From NCBI RefSeq assembly GCF_014269185.2, contig NZ_JABWRZ020000002.1, positions 186,001 to 250,000 on the forward strand: 64,000 nt of DNA, given 5' to 3'. The DNA comes from Pseudomonas oryzicola. GTDB lineage: Bacteria; Pseudomonadota; Gammaproteobacteria; Pseudomonadales; Pseudomonadaceae. Positions 1 through 8,125 of this stretch are shown one piece after another. Within the stretch, counting starts at the first letter, position 1; every line of letters starts with the position of its first letter. The position numbers and the translations under genes were made by a program. Below the pieces are notes generated by a model that worked only from the letters and a program-made list of their open reading frames with translations, was not told where the DNA came from and did not search any database.

Positions 1-1143
1 GGCGAAAGCAATGGTCGGCCGGTGATAACGCTCCTTCAGGCGCGAGGCCAGGATACCGATCACCCCCTGGTGCCAGTCCGCATCGAACAGGCACAGACCG
101 TAGGGCATCGACTCGACCGGCAGGTCCTTGAGCTGGGCCAGTGCCTCACGCTGCATGCCCTGCTCGATGGACTTGCGGTCCTGGTTCAGGTCGTCCAGCT
201 GCTGGGCCATGTCCTTGGCCAGGGCAGCGTCCTCGCACAGCAGGCATTCGATGCCCAGGCTCATGTCGTCCAGGCGCCCGGCAGCGTTGAGGCGCGGGCC
301 CAGGATGAAGCCGAGGTCGGTCGAGGTGATACGCCGGTGGTCGCGGCGAGCCACTTCGAGAATGGCCTTGAGCCCCGGACGGGCACGGCCGGCGCGAATA
401 CGTTCGAGGCCCTGGTGCACCAGGATACGGTTGTTGGCGTCCAGCGGCACCACGTCGGCGACGCTGCCCAGGGCGACCAGGTCAAGCAGTTCGCCGATGT
501 TCGGCTGTGGCTGCGTCTCGTAGCGCCCAAGGCTGCGCAGGCGTGCACGCAGGGCCATCAGCACGTAGAAGATCACCCCGACTCCGGCCAATGCCTTGCT
601 CGGGAAGGTGCAGCCCGGCTGATTGGGATTGATGATGGCATCGGCAGCGGGCAACTGCTCACCCGGCAGGTGGTGGTCGGTCACCAGCACCTTGAGCCCC
701 GCCGCCTTGGCCGCCGCTACCCCGTCGACACTGGAAATGCCGTTGTCCACGGTAATCAGCAGTTGCGGCTGGCGTTGCAGCGCTACCGCGACGATTTCCG
801 GGGTCAGGCCGTAGCCATACTCGAAGCGGTTGGGCACCAGGTAATCGACATGCGCCGCGCCCAGCAGGCGCAGGCCCAGCACACCGACCGTACTGGCAGT
901 GGCGCCATCGGCATCGAAGTCGCCAACAATCAGGATGCGCTGGCGCTGGTCGATGGCCTCGACCAGCAGATCGACACCGGCTTCCATACCCTTGAGTTGC
1001 TGGAACGGCAGCAGGCGCGCCAGGCTTTTGTCCAGTTCGGCCTCGCTCTGCACGCCGCGGGCGGCGTACAGGCGGGTCAGCAAGGGGGGCAGGTTACCGA
1101 GAAATGGCAGGGTCGGCGGCAGCGGGCGAGGTTCGATACGCAT
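1..1143 (-). CDS. recJ: RecJ single-strand-specific 5'-3' exonuclease (partial, 3' part missing)
   Basis: RecJ degrades single-stranded DNA 5' to 3' in RecF-pathway recombination, mismatch repair and base excision repair, in the cytoplasm. The minus-strand frame starts at an ATG at 1141-1143 and stays open for 381 codons to the window edge, so roughly the last third of a protein of about 570 residues is missing. The N-terminus begins MRIEPRPLPPTLPFLGNLPP. DHH-phosphoesterase motif I, DFDADG, lies near residue 75, and the DHH motif (VLVTDHHLPGE) near residue 155; both bind the catalytic metals. yaeQ lies 8 bp upstream on the same strand, so the two are probably co-transcribed. Confidence 0.95.
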   Translation of the reverse strand, partial: MRIEPRPLPPTLPFLGNLPPLLTRLYAARGVQSEAELDKSLARLLPFQQLKGMEAGVDLLVEAIDQRQRILIVGDFDADGATASTVGVLGLRLLGAAHVDYLVPNRFEYGYGLTPEIVAVALQRQPQLLITVDNGISSVDGVAAAKAAGLKVLVTDHHLPGEQLPAADAIINPNQPGCTFPSKALAGVGVIFYVLMALRARLRSLGRYETQPQPNIGELLDLVALGSVADVVPLDANNRILVHQGLERIRAGRARPGLKAILEVARRDHRRITSTDLGFILGPRLNAAGRLDDMSLGIECLLCEDAALAKDMAQQLDDLNQDRKSIEQGMQREALAQLKDLPVESMPYGLCLFDADWHQGVIGILASRLKERYHRPTIAFA

Positions 1144-1151
1144 GGGGTGCT

Positions 1152-1694
1152 TCAGCCACGCTCACCCAGCAGCCACTCCAGCTGCACTTCGTGCTGGCCC
1201 CGGTCATCGGTGACGAACACCGTGCCCTCGCTGATCATCACGTCCCACTTGATGGTGCGGGGCATGTCGGTAGCGAGGGTTGCCAACACCTCCTGCGGGA
1301 CGGCGGCGATGCTCAGGTTCTTCAGGCCCTTGACCGCGTCCACCACCTTGTTCTGCCACACGCGCAGGCTGCCATAGGCCAGCAGGCTGGTACGCTCGGT
1401 GCGGCGCGAGCACCAGGTCAGGCGCTCGGCGTCCGGCTGGCCCACTTCGATCCAGTGCAGGATGCGATCGTCCAGGCTCTTTTCCCACAGGGCCGCTTCG
1501 TCGACATCGGACAAGCCGCGGCCGAACGCCAGATTCTCGTTGTACCACAGCGCATAGGCCAGCAGGCGCACGGCCATGCGCTCTTCGGTTTCCGAAGGGT
1601 GACGGGCGATGGTCTGGCGGACGTTTTCGTATACGCCACGGTCGAGGTCGGTCAGGTTCAGTTCGAATTTGTAGGTGGTGGACGGCTGGGCCAT
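1152..1694 (-). CDS. yaeQ: YaeQ family protein
   Basis: A 180-residue protein, full length for YaeQ, a small proteobacterial family with a PD-(D/E)XK nuclease-like fold and no settled biochemical role (older work linked it to RfaH-like suppression). The ATG at 1692-1694 gives the family N-terminus MAQPSTTYKFELNLTDLDRG; a longer reading of the same frame upstream is only coding-frame extension over the opposite gene. It precedes recJ by 8 bp. The family assignment is firm, the function is not. Confidence 0.9.
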   Translation of the reverse strand: MAQPSTTYKFELNLTDLDRGVYENVRQTIARHPSETEERMAVRLLAYALWYNENLAFGRGLSDVDEAALWEKSLDDRILHWIEVGQPDAERLTWCSRRTERTSLLAYGSLRVWQNKVVDAVKGLKNLSIAAVPQEVLATLATDMPRTIKWDVMISEGTVFVTDDRGQHEVQLEWLLGERG

Positions 1695-1826
1695 GGTCGA
1701 CGGGCTTCTTGCGCAAAGAAAAGTGGCACAGTCTAACCGATCCTGTCCTTCGTTGCGCCGCGGCAGTATCTGCCGCTTGCGTCCTATGATAAAACCACCG
1801 CTCTGCCCAGCTGCCACGGATGCCCC

Positions 1827-3026
1827 ATGCCTACGCCCAGCAAACCCCTCGCCGGCCTTAAAGTCATCGAACTTGGCACCCTGATCGCAGGGCCGTTCGC
1901 CTCGCGCATCTGCGCCGAATTCGGCGCCGAGGTGATCAAGGTCGAATCGCCCGATGGCGGCGACCCGCTGCGCAAATGGCGCAAGTTGTACGAAGGCACT
2001 TCGCTGTGGTGGTTCGTGCAGGCGCGTAACAAGCAATCGCTCACCCTCAACCTCAAGCATCCCGAGGGCCGCGAGGTTCTCAAGCGGCTGCTGGCCGAAG
2101 CCGACATCCTGATCGAGAACTTCCGCCCGGGAGTGCTGGAAAAACTCGGCCTGGGCTGGGACGTGCTGCATGCCCTCAACCCGCGCCTGGTGATGGTGCG
2201 CCTGTCGGGTTTTGGCCAGACCGGGCCGATGAAGGACCAGCCAGGCTTCGGCGCCGTGGGCGAATCGATGGGCGGCCTGCGCTATATAACCGGTTTCGCC
2301 GACCGTCCGCCGGTGCGCACGGGCATTTCCATTGGTGACTCGATTGCCGCCTTGTGGGGCGTGATCGGCGCGCTGATGGCCCTGCGCCACCGGGAGGTCA
2401 ATGGCGGTGAGGGCCAGGTGGTGGATGTGGCGCTGTACGAGGCGATTTTCGCCATGATGGAAAGCATGGTCCCGGAATTCGATGTGTTCGGCTTCATCCG
2501 CGAGCGCACCGGCAACATCATGCCGGGTATCACGCCCTCCTCGATTCACACCAGCGCCGACGGCAAGCATGTGCAGATCGGCGCCAATGGCGATGCCATC
2601 TTCAAGCGTTTCATGCACGCCATTGGCCGCACCGACCTGGCCGACGATCCGACCCTGGCCACCAACGATGGCCGCGACCTGCGCCGCGACGAGCTGTATG
2701 GGGTGATCGACCGCTGGGCCAACAGCCTGCCGCTGGAGCAACTGATGCAGATACTGACCACCGCCGAAGTGCCAGCCAGCCGCATCTATTCGGCCGAAGA
2801 CATGTTCAACGACCCGCAGTACCTGGCGCGTGAAATGTTCCTGCAGGCCAAGCTGCCGGACGGCAAACCGTTCCGCATGCCGGGCATCGTCCCCAAACTG
2901 TCGGATACCCCCGGCTCGGCCGAATGGGTTGGCCCGGCGCTGGGCGAGCACACCGAGGCGTTGCTTGGCGCCCTGGGCTACGACGCGGCCACCATCGCCA
3001 GCCTGCGCGCAGCCGGCACGGTCTGA
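1827..3026 (+). CDS. CaiB/BaiF family (class III) CoA-transferase
   Basis: A 399-residue enzyme expected to move coenzyme A between organic acids through an aspartyl-CoA intermediate. The N-terminal Rossmann-like part reads LKVIELGTLIAGPFASRICA, typical of the family. The likely catalytic aspartate is D171 in GISIGDSIAALWG. The C-terminal half holds the second domain with the usual SRIYS and DPQYLAR segments. The ATG at 1827 lies 132 bp from the divergent yaeQ. Substrate cannot be told from sequence; glutarate, succinate or dicarboxylate partners are common in the family. The next gene starts 10 bp downstream. Confidence 0.9.
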   Translation: MPTPSKPLAGLKVIELGTLIAGPFASRICAEFGAEVIKVESPDGGDPLRKWRKLYEGTSLWWFVQARNKQSLTLNLKHPEGREVLKRLLAEADILIENFRPGVLEKLGLGWDVLHALNPRLVMVRLSGFGQTGPMKDQPGFGAVGESMGGLRYITGFADRPPVRTGISIGDSIAALWGVIGALMALRHREVNGGEGQVVDVALYEAIFAMMESMVPEFDVFGFIRERTGNIMPGITPSSIHTSADGKHVQIGANGDAIFKRFMHAIGRTDLADDPTLATNDGRDLRRDELYGVIDRWANSLPLEQLMQILTTAEVPASRIYSAEDMFNDPQYLAREMFLQAKLPDGKPFRMPGIVPKLSDTPGSAEWVGPALGEHTEALLGALGYDAATIASLRAAGTV

Positions 3027-3036
3027 CCCTGGCCCC

Positions 3037-3912
3037 ATGCGCGCTGCCCGTCGCCTACGTCACCTGGTCCTGCTGTGCGGGCTGCTGCCGGCCTTGCTGA
3101 TGCAACCTGCCAACGCCAAGGAGCGCCTGTTCTGGCTGGTGCGCGACCTGCCACCATTCACCATTTTCGAAGGGCCGGAAAAAGGCCAGGGGGTGATCGA
3201 CCAGCTGTTGCCACTGCTCATCGGCCAGATGCCCGAATACGACCACAGCATCGTGCGGGTCAACCGCGCCCGTGGTATCCAGATGCTGCAAGACCACAGT
3301 AGCTTCACCTGCGACCCGACCCTGTTGTGGACTCCGGAGCGCGCCGAGTATGTACGTTTTTCCATGCCTGCTGTGGGCGTGCTCAGCGGCGGCCTGGTGC
3401 TGCGCAAGGACAGCCAGGCGCTGGTGGCGCCCTACCTGGACGGCCAGCAGGTAGACCTGCATGGCCTGCTGAGCAAGACCATGCTGCAGCTGGGTGTGGT
3501 TGCCGAACGCAGCTACGGCACGCAGATCGACGCCATCCTGCGGCAGTTGCCTGACAACGCACTCAGCCGCCACTACGGCAACGACGCCACCGCCAACCTG
3601 CTGCAGATGCAGCAACTGGGGCGCTTGCGCCTGGTGCTTGGCTATTGGCACGAAGTGCGTTACCTGGTCCAGCAGCAAGGCGGGTCACTGGATGACTATC
3701 GGTTCTACCCGGTGCAGGGGGTGCCCCGCTACCAGTTTCTGCATGTAGGGTGCTCGGACACCGAGCTGGGGCGTGCAGCCATTGCGCATATCGACCAGTT
3801 GCTGCCGGCCCTGCGTCAGGAGGTGCTGCCGGCGCAATATGCGCGCTGGCTGGACCCGGCATTGCAAGGCGGCTACCTGGAAGAAAGCAAAGGTTTTTTT
3901 GAACATCAGTGA
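3037..3912 (+). CDS. Periplasmic substrate-binding-like protein, TIGR02285 type
   Basis: A 291-residue exported protein. The N-terminus MRAARRLRHLVLLCGLLPAL followed by LMQPANA is a signal peptide with probable cleavage before KERLFWLV. The mature part resembles type II periplasmic binding proteins (LVRDLPPFTIFEGPEKGQG, then PTLLWTPERAEYVRFS), as in the uncharacterised TIGR02285 family. The ATG at 3037 follows the CoA-transferase stop by 10 bp, which favours co-transcription; the frame is open further upstream but has no signal peptide there. Ligand unknown. Confidence 0.8.
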   Translation: MRAARRLRHLVLLCGLLPALLMQPANAKERLFWLVRDLPPFTIFEGPEKGQGVIDQLLPLLIGQMPEYDHSIVRVNRARGIQMLQDHSSFTCDPTLLWTPERAEYVRFSMPAVGVLSGGLVLRKDSQALVAPYLDGQQVDLHGLLSKTMLQLGVVAERSYGTQIDAILRQLPDNALSRHYGNDATANLLQMQQLGRLRLVLGYWHEVRYLVQQQGGSLDDYRFYPVQGVPRYQFLHVGCSDTELGRAAIAHIDQLLPALRQEVLPAQYARWLDPALQGGYLEESKGFFEHQ

Positions 3913-4183
3913 GCACCGAGCAAGTCTTCCGCATCTTTCTCTGGCAACTTACTGCCAACTTCGATGAAGCTAAAATCACAAGTCACTCATATTCTTTTAG
4001 TGGGCATTAAATAATAAAAATATAGCCAAAAAGATAATTCCTACAAAGCGTTAGGAAGTTTCAATCTCCCATGTGAATTGATTCCTCGTTACTCTTCGCG
4101 TTCCGCAGATTGCTTGCATCCGACTGCTTGGAAAGTCCGCAGCCGTTGCGTGAAGTCGCCCCGGTAAGAGACGAGGATTAAGG
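3913..4183. other. AT-rich intergenic region upstream of the VgrG cluster
   Basis: 271 bp, much AT-richer than either flank between about 3960 and 4060, with several short A/T runs. I see no gene. It must hold the promoter of the five-gene effector cluster that starts at 4184, but I could not fix a convincing -35/-10 or -24/-12 pair. The composition jump marks the left edge of a probably acquired segment. Confidence 0.5.
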
Positions 4184-5035
4184 ATGTCCAACGAGTCCAA
4201 GGGTACTGAACAACCAGTGCCCATCAAGAAAAATACGATACTGCTTGAGGATCTGAAAGGTGGCCATCCACCTCGCACTGGCGCCAGCCCTCACCCCCCA
4301 GCAGATCTACCCGGTTACTCAGCCGACCCTGAGTTCCGGCTACGTGGCGGCTTCGACAACCTGATGCTCGACGCGGCAAACCCGCTGTTCGGCCTGGTCA
4401 TTCGCCTGCGCACGCTGGATGACCTGCCAAACATCGACTACGTGCACAAGGCCCTGCAAACGCAGGTCAGCGCCATCCGCGAGGAAATCCAGCAGCACGG
4501 CTATCCCGCCGCGCATCTCGAAGCGTACTCCTATGCCCTGTGCCTGTATTTGGACGAGGCGGTGATGAGTCGCCCCTGGGGGCGCAATTCGTGTTGGAGC
4601 CATGAACCGCTGCTGAGTGTGTTCCATCACGAAACCCACGGCGGCGAAAAGATCTTCGTGCTGCTGGAGCGGATGATGCAGTCGCCTGCGGAATTCCAGG
4701 ATGTGCTGGAGTTCATGTACTTCTGTTTCTGCCTGGGCCTGAAGGGCAAGTACGCGCTCGCCCCCAAGGGCGATGACCTGATCAATGCGCTGATTTCACG
4801 CATGCACAAGGTACTTCGCGAACTGCGTGGTCCCACCCCCGAAAGCGTGTGCGACCCCTACACCAACATTGTCGATCGTCCCTATCGCCGGCGGCGCTGG
4901 ACCTGGCCCTGGTGGAGCCCGCTGGTGGTGTCTGCCGTCGCCATGGCGTGCGCCTACTGCTACTACAGCTATCGCCTGAGCCTGATCACCGGCGAGGTCC
5001 TGGAGTCGCTCGACAGCATCATCCTGCAGCCGTAG
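4184..5035 (+). CDS. tssL: Orphan TssL/DotU-family type VI secretion membrane protein
   Basis: A 283-residue member of the IcmH/DotU/TssL family, the inner-membrane protein that with TssM and TssJ anchors the T6SS baseplate. The cytoplasmic domain carries family-typical stretches (RLRTLDDLPNIDYVHKAL, then YALCLYLDEAVMSRPWG and FCFCLGLKGKYAL). A single C-terminal membrane helix lies at about residues 243-264, giving a tail-anchored protein without a peptidoglycan-binding extension. No tssA-tssM genes are nearby. It sits 15 bp upstream of vgrG, so it is probably an accessory TssL serving this VgrG. The start ATG has AGGATTAAGG just upstream. Confidence 0.88.
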   Translation: MSNESKGTEQPVPIKKNTILLEDLKGGHPPRTGASPHPPADLPGYSADPEFRLRGGFDNLMLDAANPLFGLVIRLRTLDDLPNIDYVHKALQTQVSAIREEIQQHGYPAAHLEAYSYALCLYLDEAVMSRPWGRNSCWSHEPLLSVFHHETHGGEKIFVLLERMMQSPAEFQDVLEFMYFCFCLGLKGKYALAPKGDDLINALISRMHKVLRELRGPTPESVCDPYTNIVDRPYRRRRWTWPWWSPLVVSAVAMACAYCYYSYRLSLITGEVLESLDSIILQP

Positions 5036-5050
5036 CCAGGGGTAACCTGC

Positions 5051-7237
5051 ATGCCTAGCCAATCCGAGTTGCGCTTTACCTTTCAGCCGCTGGCGGGCCA
5101 GCTTGAATTCGAAGTGGTTTCGTTCGAACTCGACGAAGCGCTCAGCTCACCGTTCCAGCTGAGCCTGGAGCTGATCAGTTTCGACAGCGACGTCGACTTC
5201 GGCGCATTGCTCGACAAACCGGCACTGTTCACCCTGTGGCGCGGCGAACGCCCGCTACGCTATGTGCACGGCCTGGTCAGCCGCTTCAGCCAGGGCGAGA
5301 CAGGCCATTTCCGCACCCGTTACCGCGCGCTGGTCGAACCTGTGCTGGCGCGGGCCGGGCTGCGTTCGAACTGGCGCATCTTCCAGCACAAGAGCGTGCC
5401 GCAGATTCTCGAACTGATGCTCCAGCGCCAGGGCATCAGCCGTTTTGAAATCAAGAGTATCGGCGCACATCAGGTGCGCGAGTTCTGTGTGCAGGCCGGT
5501 GAAACCGACCTCGATTTCATGGCCCGACTGGCCGCCGAGGAGGGTTTCGTCTACCGCTTCGAACACACGCCGAAGCACCACCTGCTGGTCATCACCGATC
5601 GGCTGTTGGCGCTGGGGGCGATCAGCCTCGGCGCCATCAAGCCGGATGACGATAATGATGACGAAGGTTTTCACGAAGCGGACGAGACTGGTTGCGACCA
5701 GGTGCTGTACCGCGCCAACAGCGGTGGCGATCAGGCACGCCCGTGCCTGTGGAGCCTGCGCTACAGCGAACAGGTGCGTACCGCGAAGCAGGTGCAGCGA
5801 GACTACACCTTCACCAACCCGCAGTACCGCCAGGAACATCGCGCGAGTGACAGCAGCATCACCCATCAGTCGCTGAACTACGAGCGTTTCGACTACCCCG
5901 GCCGCTACAAGCGCGATGCGGTCGGTGCCCCCTTCACCGCCACCCGCCTCACTGCCCTGCGCCATGACGCCCGCCTTGCCGAAGTGGAGGGTGACGATGT
6001 GCGCCTGCAACCGGGGTTGAGCTTTACCCTCGTCGAACACCCTCGCGAGGACCTCAATGTGCATTGGCGCACGATCAGCGTGCACCACGAGGGCATTCAG
6101 TTCACCAGCCTGCAGGAGGAGGCTGCTGGCAGTGAGCAAGGCACGCGTTACCAGCAGACAGCGGTGCTGGTGCCGGGAAGAGGTGAATGGCGCCCGGCGC
6201 CGTTGCCCAAACCGCGTATCGATGGCCCGCACATGGCCACCGTCGTCGGCCCGCCTGGTGAGGAGATCTATTGCGACGAATGGGGGCGGGTCAAGGTCAG
6301 CTTCCCCTGGGACCGCGAGAGCAGGGACAACGAGTTCAGTTCCTGCTGGGTACGCGTATCGCAAGGCTGGGCCGGCGGCAGCTGGGGTTCGATGGCCATC
6401 CCGCGCATCGGCCAGGACGTGATCATCCAGTACGTCAACGCCGACCCCGACCAGCCGCTGATCATCGGGCGGACCTACTGTGGCGACCAGCTGCCGCCCT
6501 ATGACTTGCCGCTGCACAAAACGCGCATGACCATCAAGAGCCAGACCCACAAGGGCAACGGCTTCAACGAGCTGCGTTTCGAGGATGAACTGGGCCGGCA
6601 GGAAGTTTTCATCCACGCAGAAAGGGACCAGAACAACGTCGTCAAACATGACGAAACCACACAAATCGGTAACGATCGCCTCGAACGTGTCGCAAGGGAC
6701 GAGACGATTACGATCGGGCAGGACCGCCGGGAAGAGGTTGCGCGAGATGAGGCCCTCAGTATCGGCCAGAACCGGATACAGGCAATCGGCAACGACGACA
6801 GCCTGACCATCGGCCGGACCCATACCATTATCACAGGCCAGGACCGCATCGAACAGGTCGGCAATCATCGCCAGGACACCACCAAAGCCAACCACACCGT
6901 GGAAATCGGTGGTCACCAAGAGCAGGTCGTGGCCGGTCATAGCACTCTGCAAACCGGCGAGGCAATCCGGCACACCACCAAGGTCTATGACATCCAGGTC
7001 AGCGAGAGCCTGACGATCAGGAGCCCGGCCGGTCTGCTGCGCATCGATGGGGCAGGTATTACGCTGGATGGCCTGGCACTGGCATTCAAAGGACCCGTCA
7101 GTCAACAGGCAGAGGGTAGCCAGCGCACGACTTCAACCTCTGGCATACCCGAGCCCGGCGACCCCATTTGCCTCAGTTGCCTGCTCAAAGCGATTGCGGA
7201 CGACCAGAACCTGGTTCGCATGGAAGGAGCAGGCTGA
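5051..7237 (+). CDS. vgrG: VgrG/TssI type VI secretion spike protein
   Basis: A 728-residue VgrG, the trimeric spike tip that carries effectors on the Hcp tube. Residues 1-400 form the gp27/gp5-like base (LRFTFQPLAGQLEFEVVSFE near the start). The OB-fold follows at about 400-480 (EIYCDEWGRVKVSFPWDRE, then SCWVRVSQGWAGGSWG). The needle-like beta-helix at about 500-690 shows short repeats such as TIGQDRREEVARDEALSIGQ. The C-terminal tail ends with CLSCLLKAIADDQNL and no enzymatic domain, so cargo must bind through an adaptor. The next gene begins inside the stop codon (TGATG). Confidence 0.95.
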   Translation: MPSQSELRFTFQPLAGQLEFEVVSFELDEALSSPFQLSLELISFDSDVDFGALLDKPALFTLWRGERPLRYVHGLVSRFSQGETGHFRTRYRALVEPVLARAGLRSNWRIFQHKSVPQILELMLQRQGISRFEIKSIGAHQVREFCVQAGETDLDFMARLAAEEGFVYRFEHTPKHHLLVITDRLLALGAISLGAIKPDDDNDDEGFHEADETGCDQVLYRANSGGDQARPCLWSLRYSEQVRTAKQVQRDYTFTNPQYRQEHRASDSSITHQSLNYERFDYPGRYKRDAVGAPFTATRLTALRHDARLAEVEGDDVRLQPGLSFTLVEHPREDLNVHWRTISVHHEGIQFTSLQEEAAGSEQGTRYQQTAVLVPGRGEWRPAPLPKPRIDGPHMATVVGPPGEEIYCDEWGRVKVSFPWDRESRDNEFSSCWVRVSQGWAGGSWGSMAIPRIGQDVIIQYVNADPDQPLIIGRTYCGDQLPPYDLPLHKTRMTIKSQTHKGNGFNELRFEDELGRQEVFIHAERDQNNVVKHDETTQIGNDRLERVARDETITIGQDRREEVARDEALSIGQNRIQAIGNDDSLTIGRTHTIITGQDRIEQVGNHRQDTTKANHTVEIGGHQEQVVAGHSTLQTGEAIRHTTKVYDIQVSESLTIRSPAGLLRIDGAGITLDGLALAFKGPVSQQAEGSQRTTSTSGIPEPGDPICLSCLLKAIADDQNLVRMEGAG

Positions 7238-8115
7238 TGCCCAGTCCATTTGTCAGAGCAATGGTAGAAGCACTGCGCCGATCCGACCGCTATCGTCTGA
7301 GCGCCGTAGTAGAGATGGCCAAACTGCCACCTGAAATACGGCAAACACTGACCCGGCATTACTCAGGCCGCTGTTGGCCCCTGTTGCAACAAGCCCGGTT
7401 CAGCAACCTGCGAACAGCAGGCCCTTGGCTATTCGGTTCAAGGCCCGGCTCCGATGTGTCGGCCCAGTACGATTTCCAATGGCAGCTCGAACAAGGCGCA
7501 CCGGGTGCGGTGTGTGGCTGGATCGTCAGCGCGCTGCCCCCAGTCCGACTCGCCCAGCACTTGAGCCAGGCCAACATTGTCACTGGCGCAGATGGGCATT
7601 CCTACCTGCTGCGCTACCACACTGCAGCAGCCTTGCAAATGTTCGACAACCACCGCGACTTACCAGGCGTCAGCGAGTGGCTGGCCCCTGTGTGCCACTG
7701 GTGGGTGCCCGTCGCACACCCAGACAAGCGGTTGTGGCTGCAAATCACCGGAGGCGACCAACCGCAAGGCATACAAGTAACGCCCATCACTTTGACTGAA
7801 GACTGCTGGGCGGCACTGACAGGTGACCCCCTGAGCTATCAACTGGCCGAGTTGCTCAAGGAGCAACAATCGTGCTCGGCCTTGTCTGTCAACTGCCACG
7901 GTACACGGCTTGGCCTGATCCAGTTTTACCTGAACCAGGCTCGCGAACAGGGCTTGGCTCGGGAGGAAGACCTCCTCAGCTTTGTACTCATGATGGCGCG
8001 TGAGGGCGAACAACTCAGGCAATCAGCGGCTTGGCAGGACGCTATCACTGCTACGCGGGAGCAGTTGACTCCCCTTCTGGAAAACGTGCAGCAACGCCTG
8101 CACAACAAGGATTGA
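7237..8115 (+). CDS. DUF4123 T6SS effector adaptor/chaperone
   Basis: A 292-residue DUF4123-type protein. This family (Tap/TEC) binds a specific effector and loads it on the cognate VgrG. The ATG at 7237 overlaps the vgrG TGA by one base, indicating translational coupling. The alternative upstream frame start lies inside vgrG and has no support. Family-like features are the N-terminal segment, the central CGWIVSALPPVRLAQHLSQA stretch and the aromatic-rich VCHWWVPVAHPDKRLWLQI segment. It sits between vgrG and the vasX-like gene, the usual adaptor place. The DUF4123 call rests on context as well as sequence. Confidence 0.8.
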   Translation: MPSPFVRAMVEALRRSDRYRLSAVVEMAKLPPEIRQTLTRHYSGRCWPLLQQARFSNLRTAGPWLFGSRPGSDVSAQYDFQWQLEQGAPGAVCGWIVSALPPVRLAQHLSQANIVTGADGHSYLLRYHTAAALQMFDNHRDLPGVSEWLAPVCHWWVPVAHPDKRLWLQITGGDQPQGIQVTPITLTEDCWAALTGDPLSYQLAELLKEQQSCSALSVNCHGTRLGLIQFYLNQAREQGLAREEDLLSFVLMMAREGEQLRQSAAWQDAITATREQLTPLLENVQQRLHNKD

Positions 8116-8125
8116 GGCACACTAC

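Noticed and set aside
1695..3038. Upstream extension of the yaeQ frame (total 628 codons)
   Set aside because: It runs antisense through the CoA-transferase gene; yaeQ family sequence begins at the ATG at 1694.
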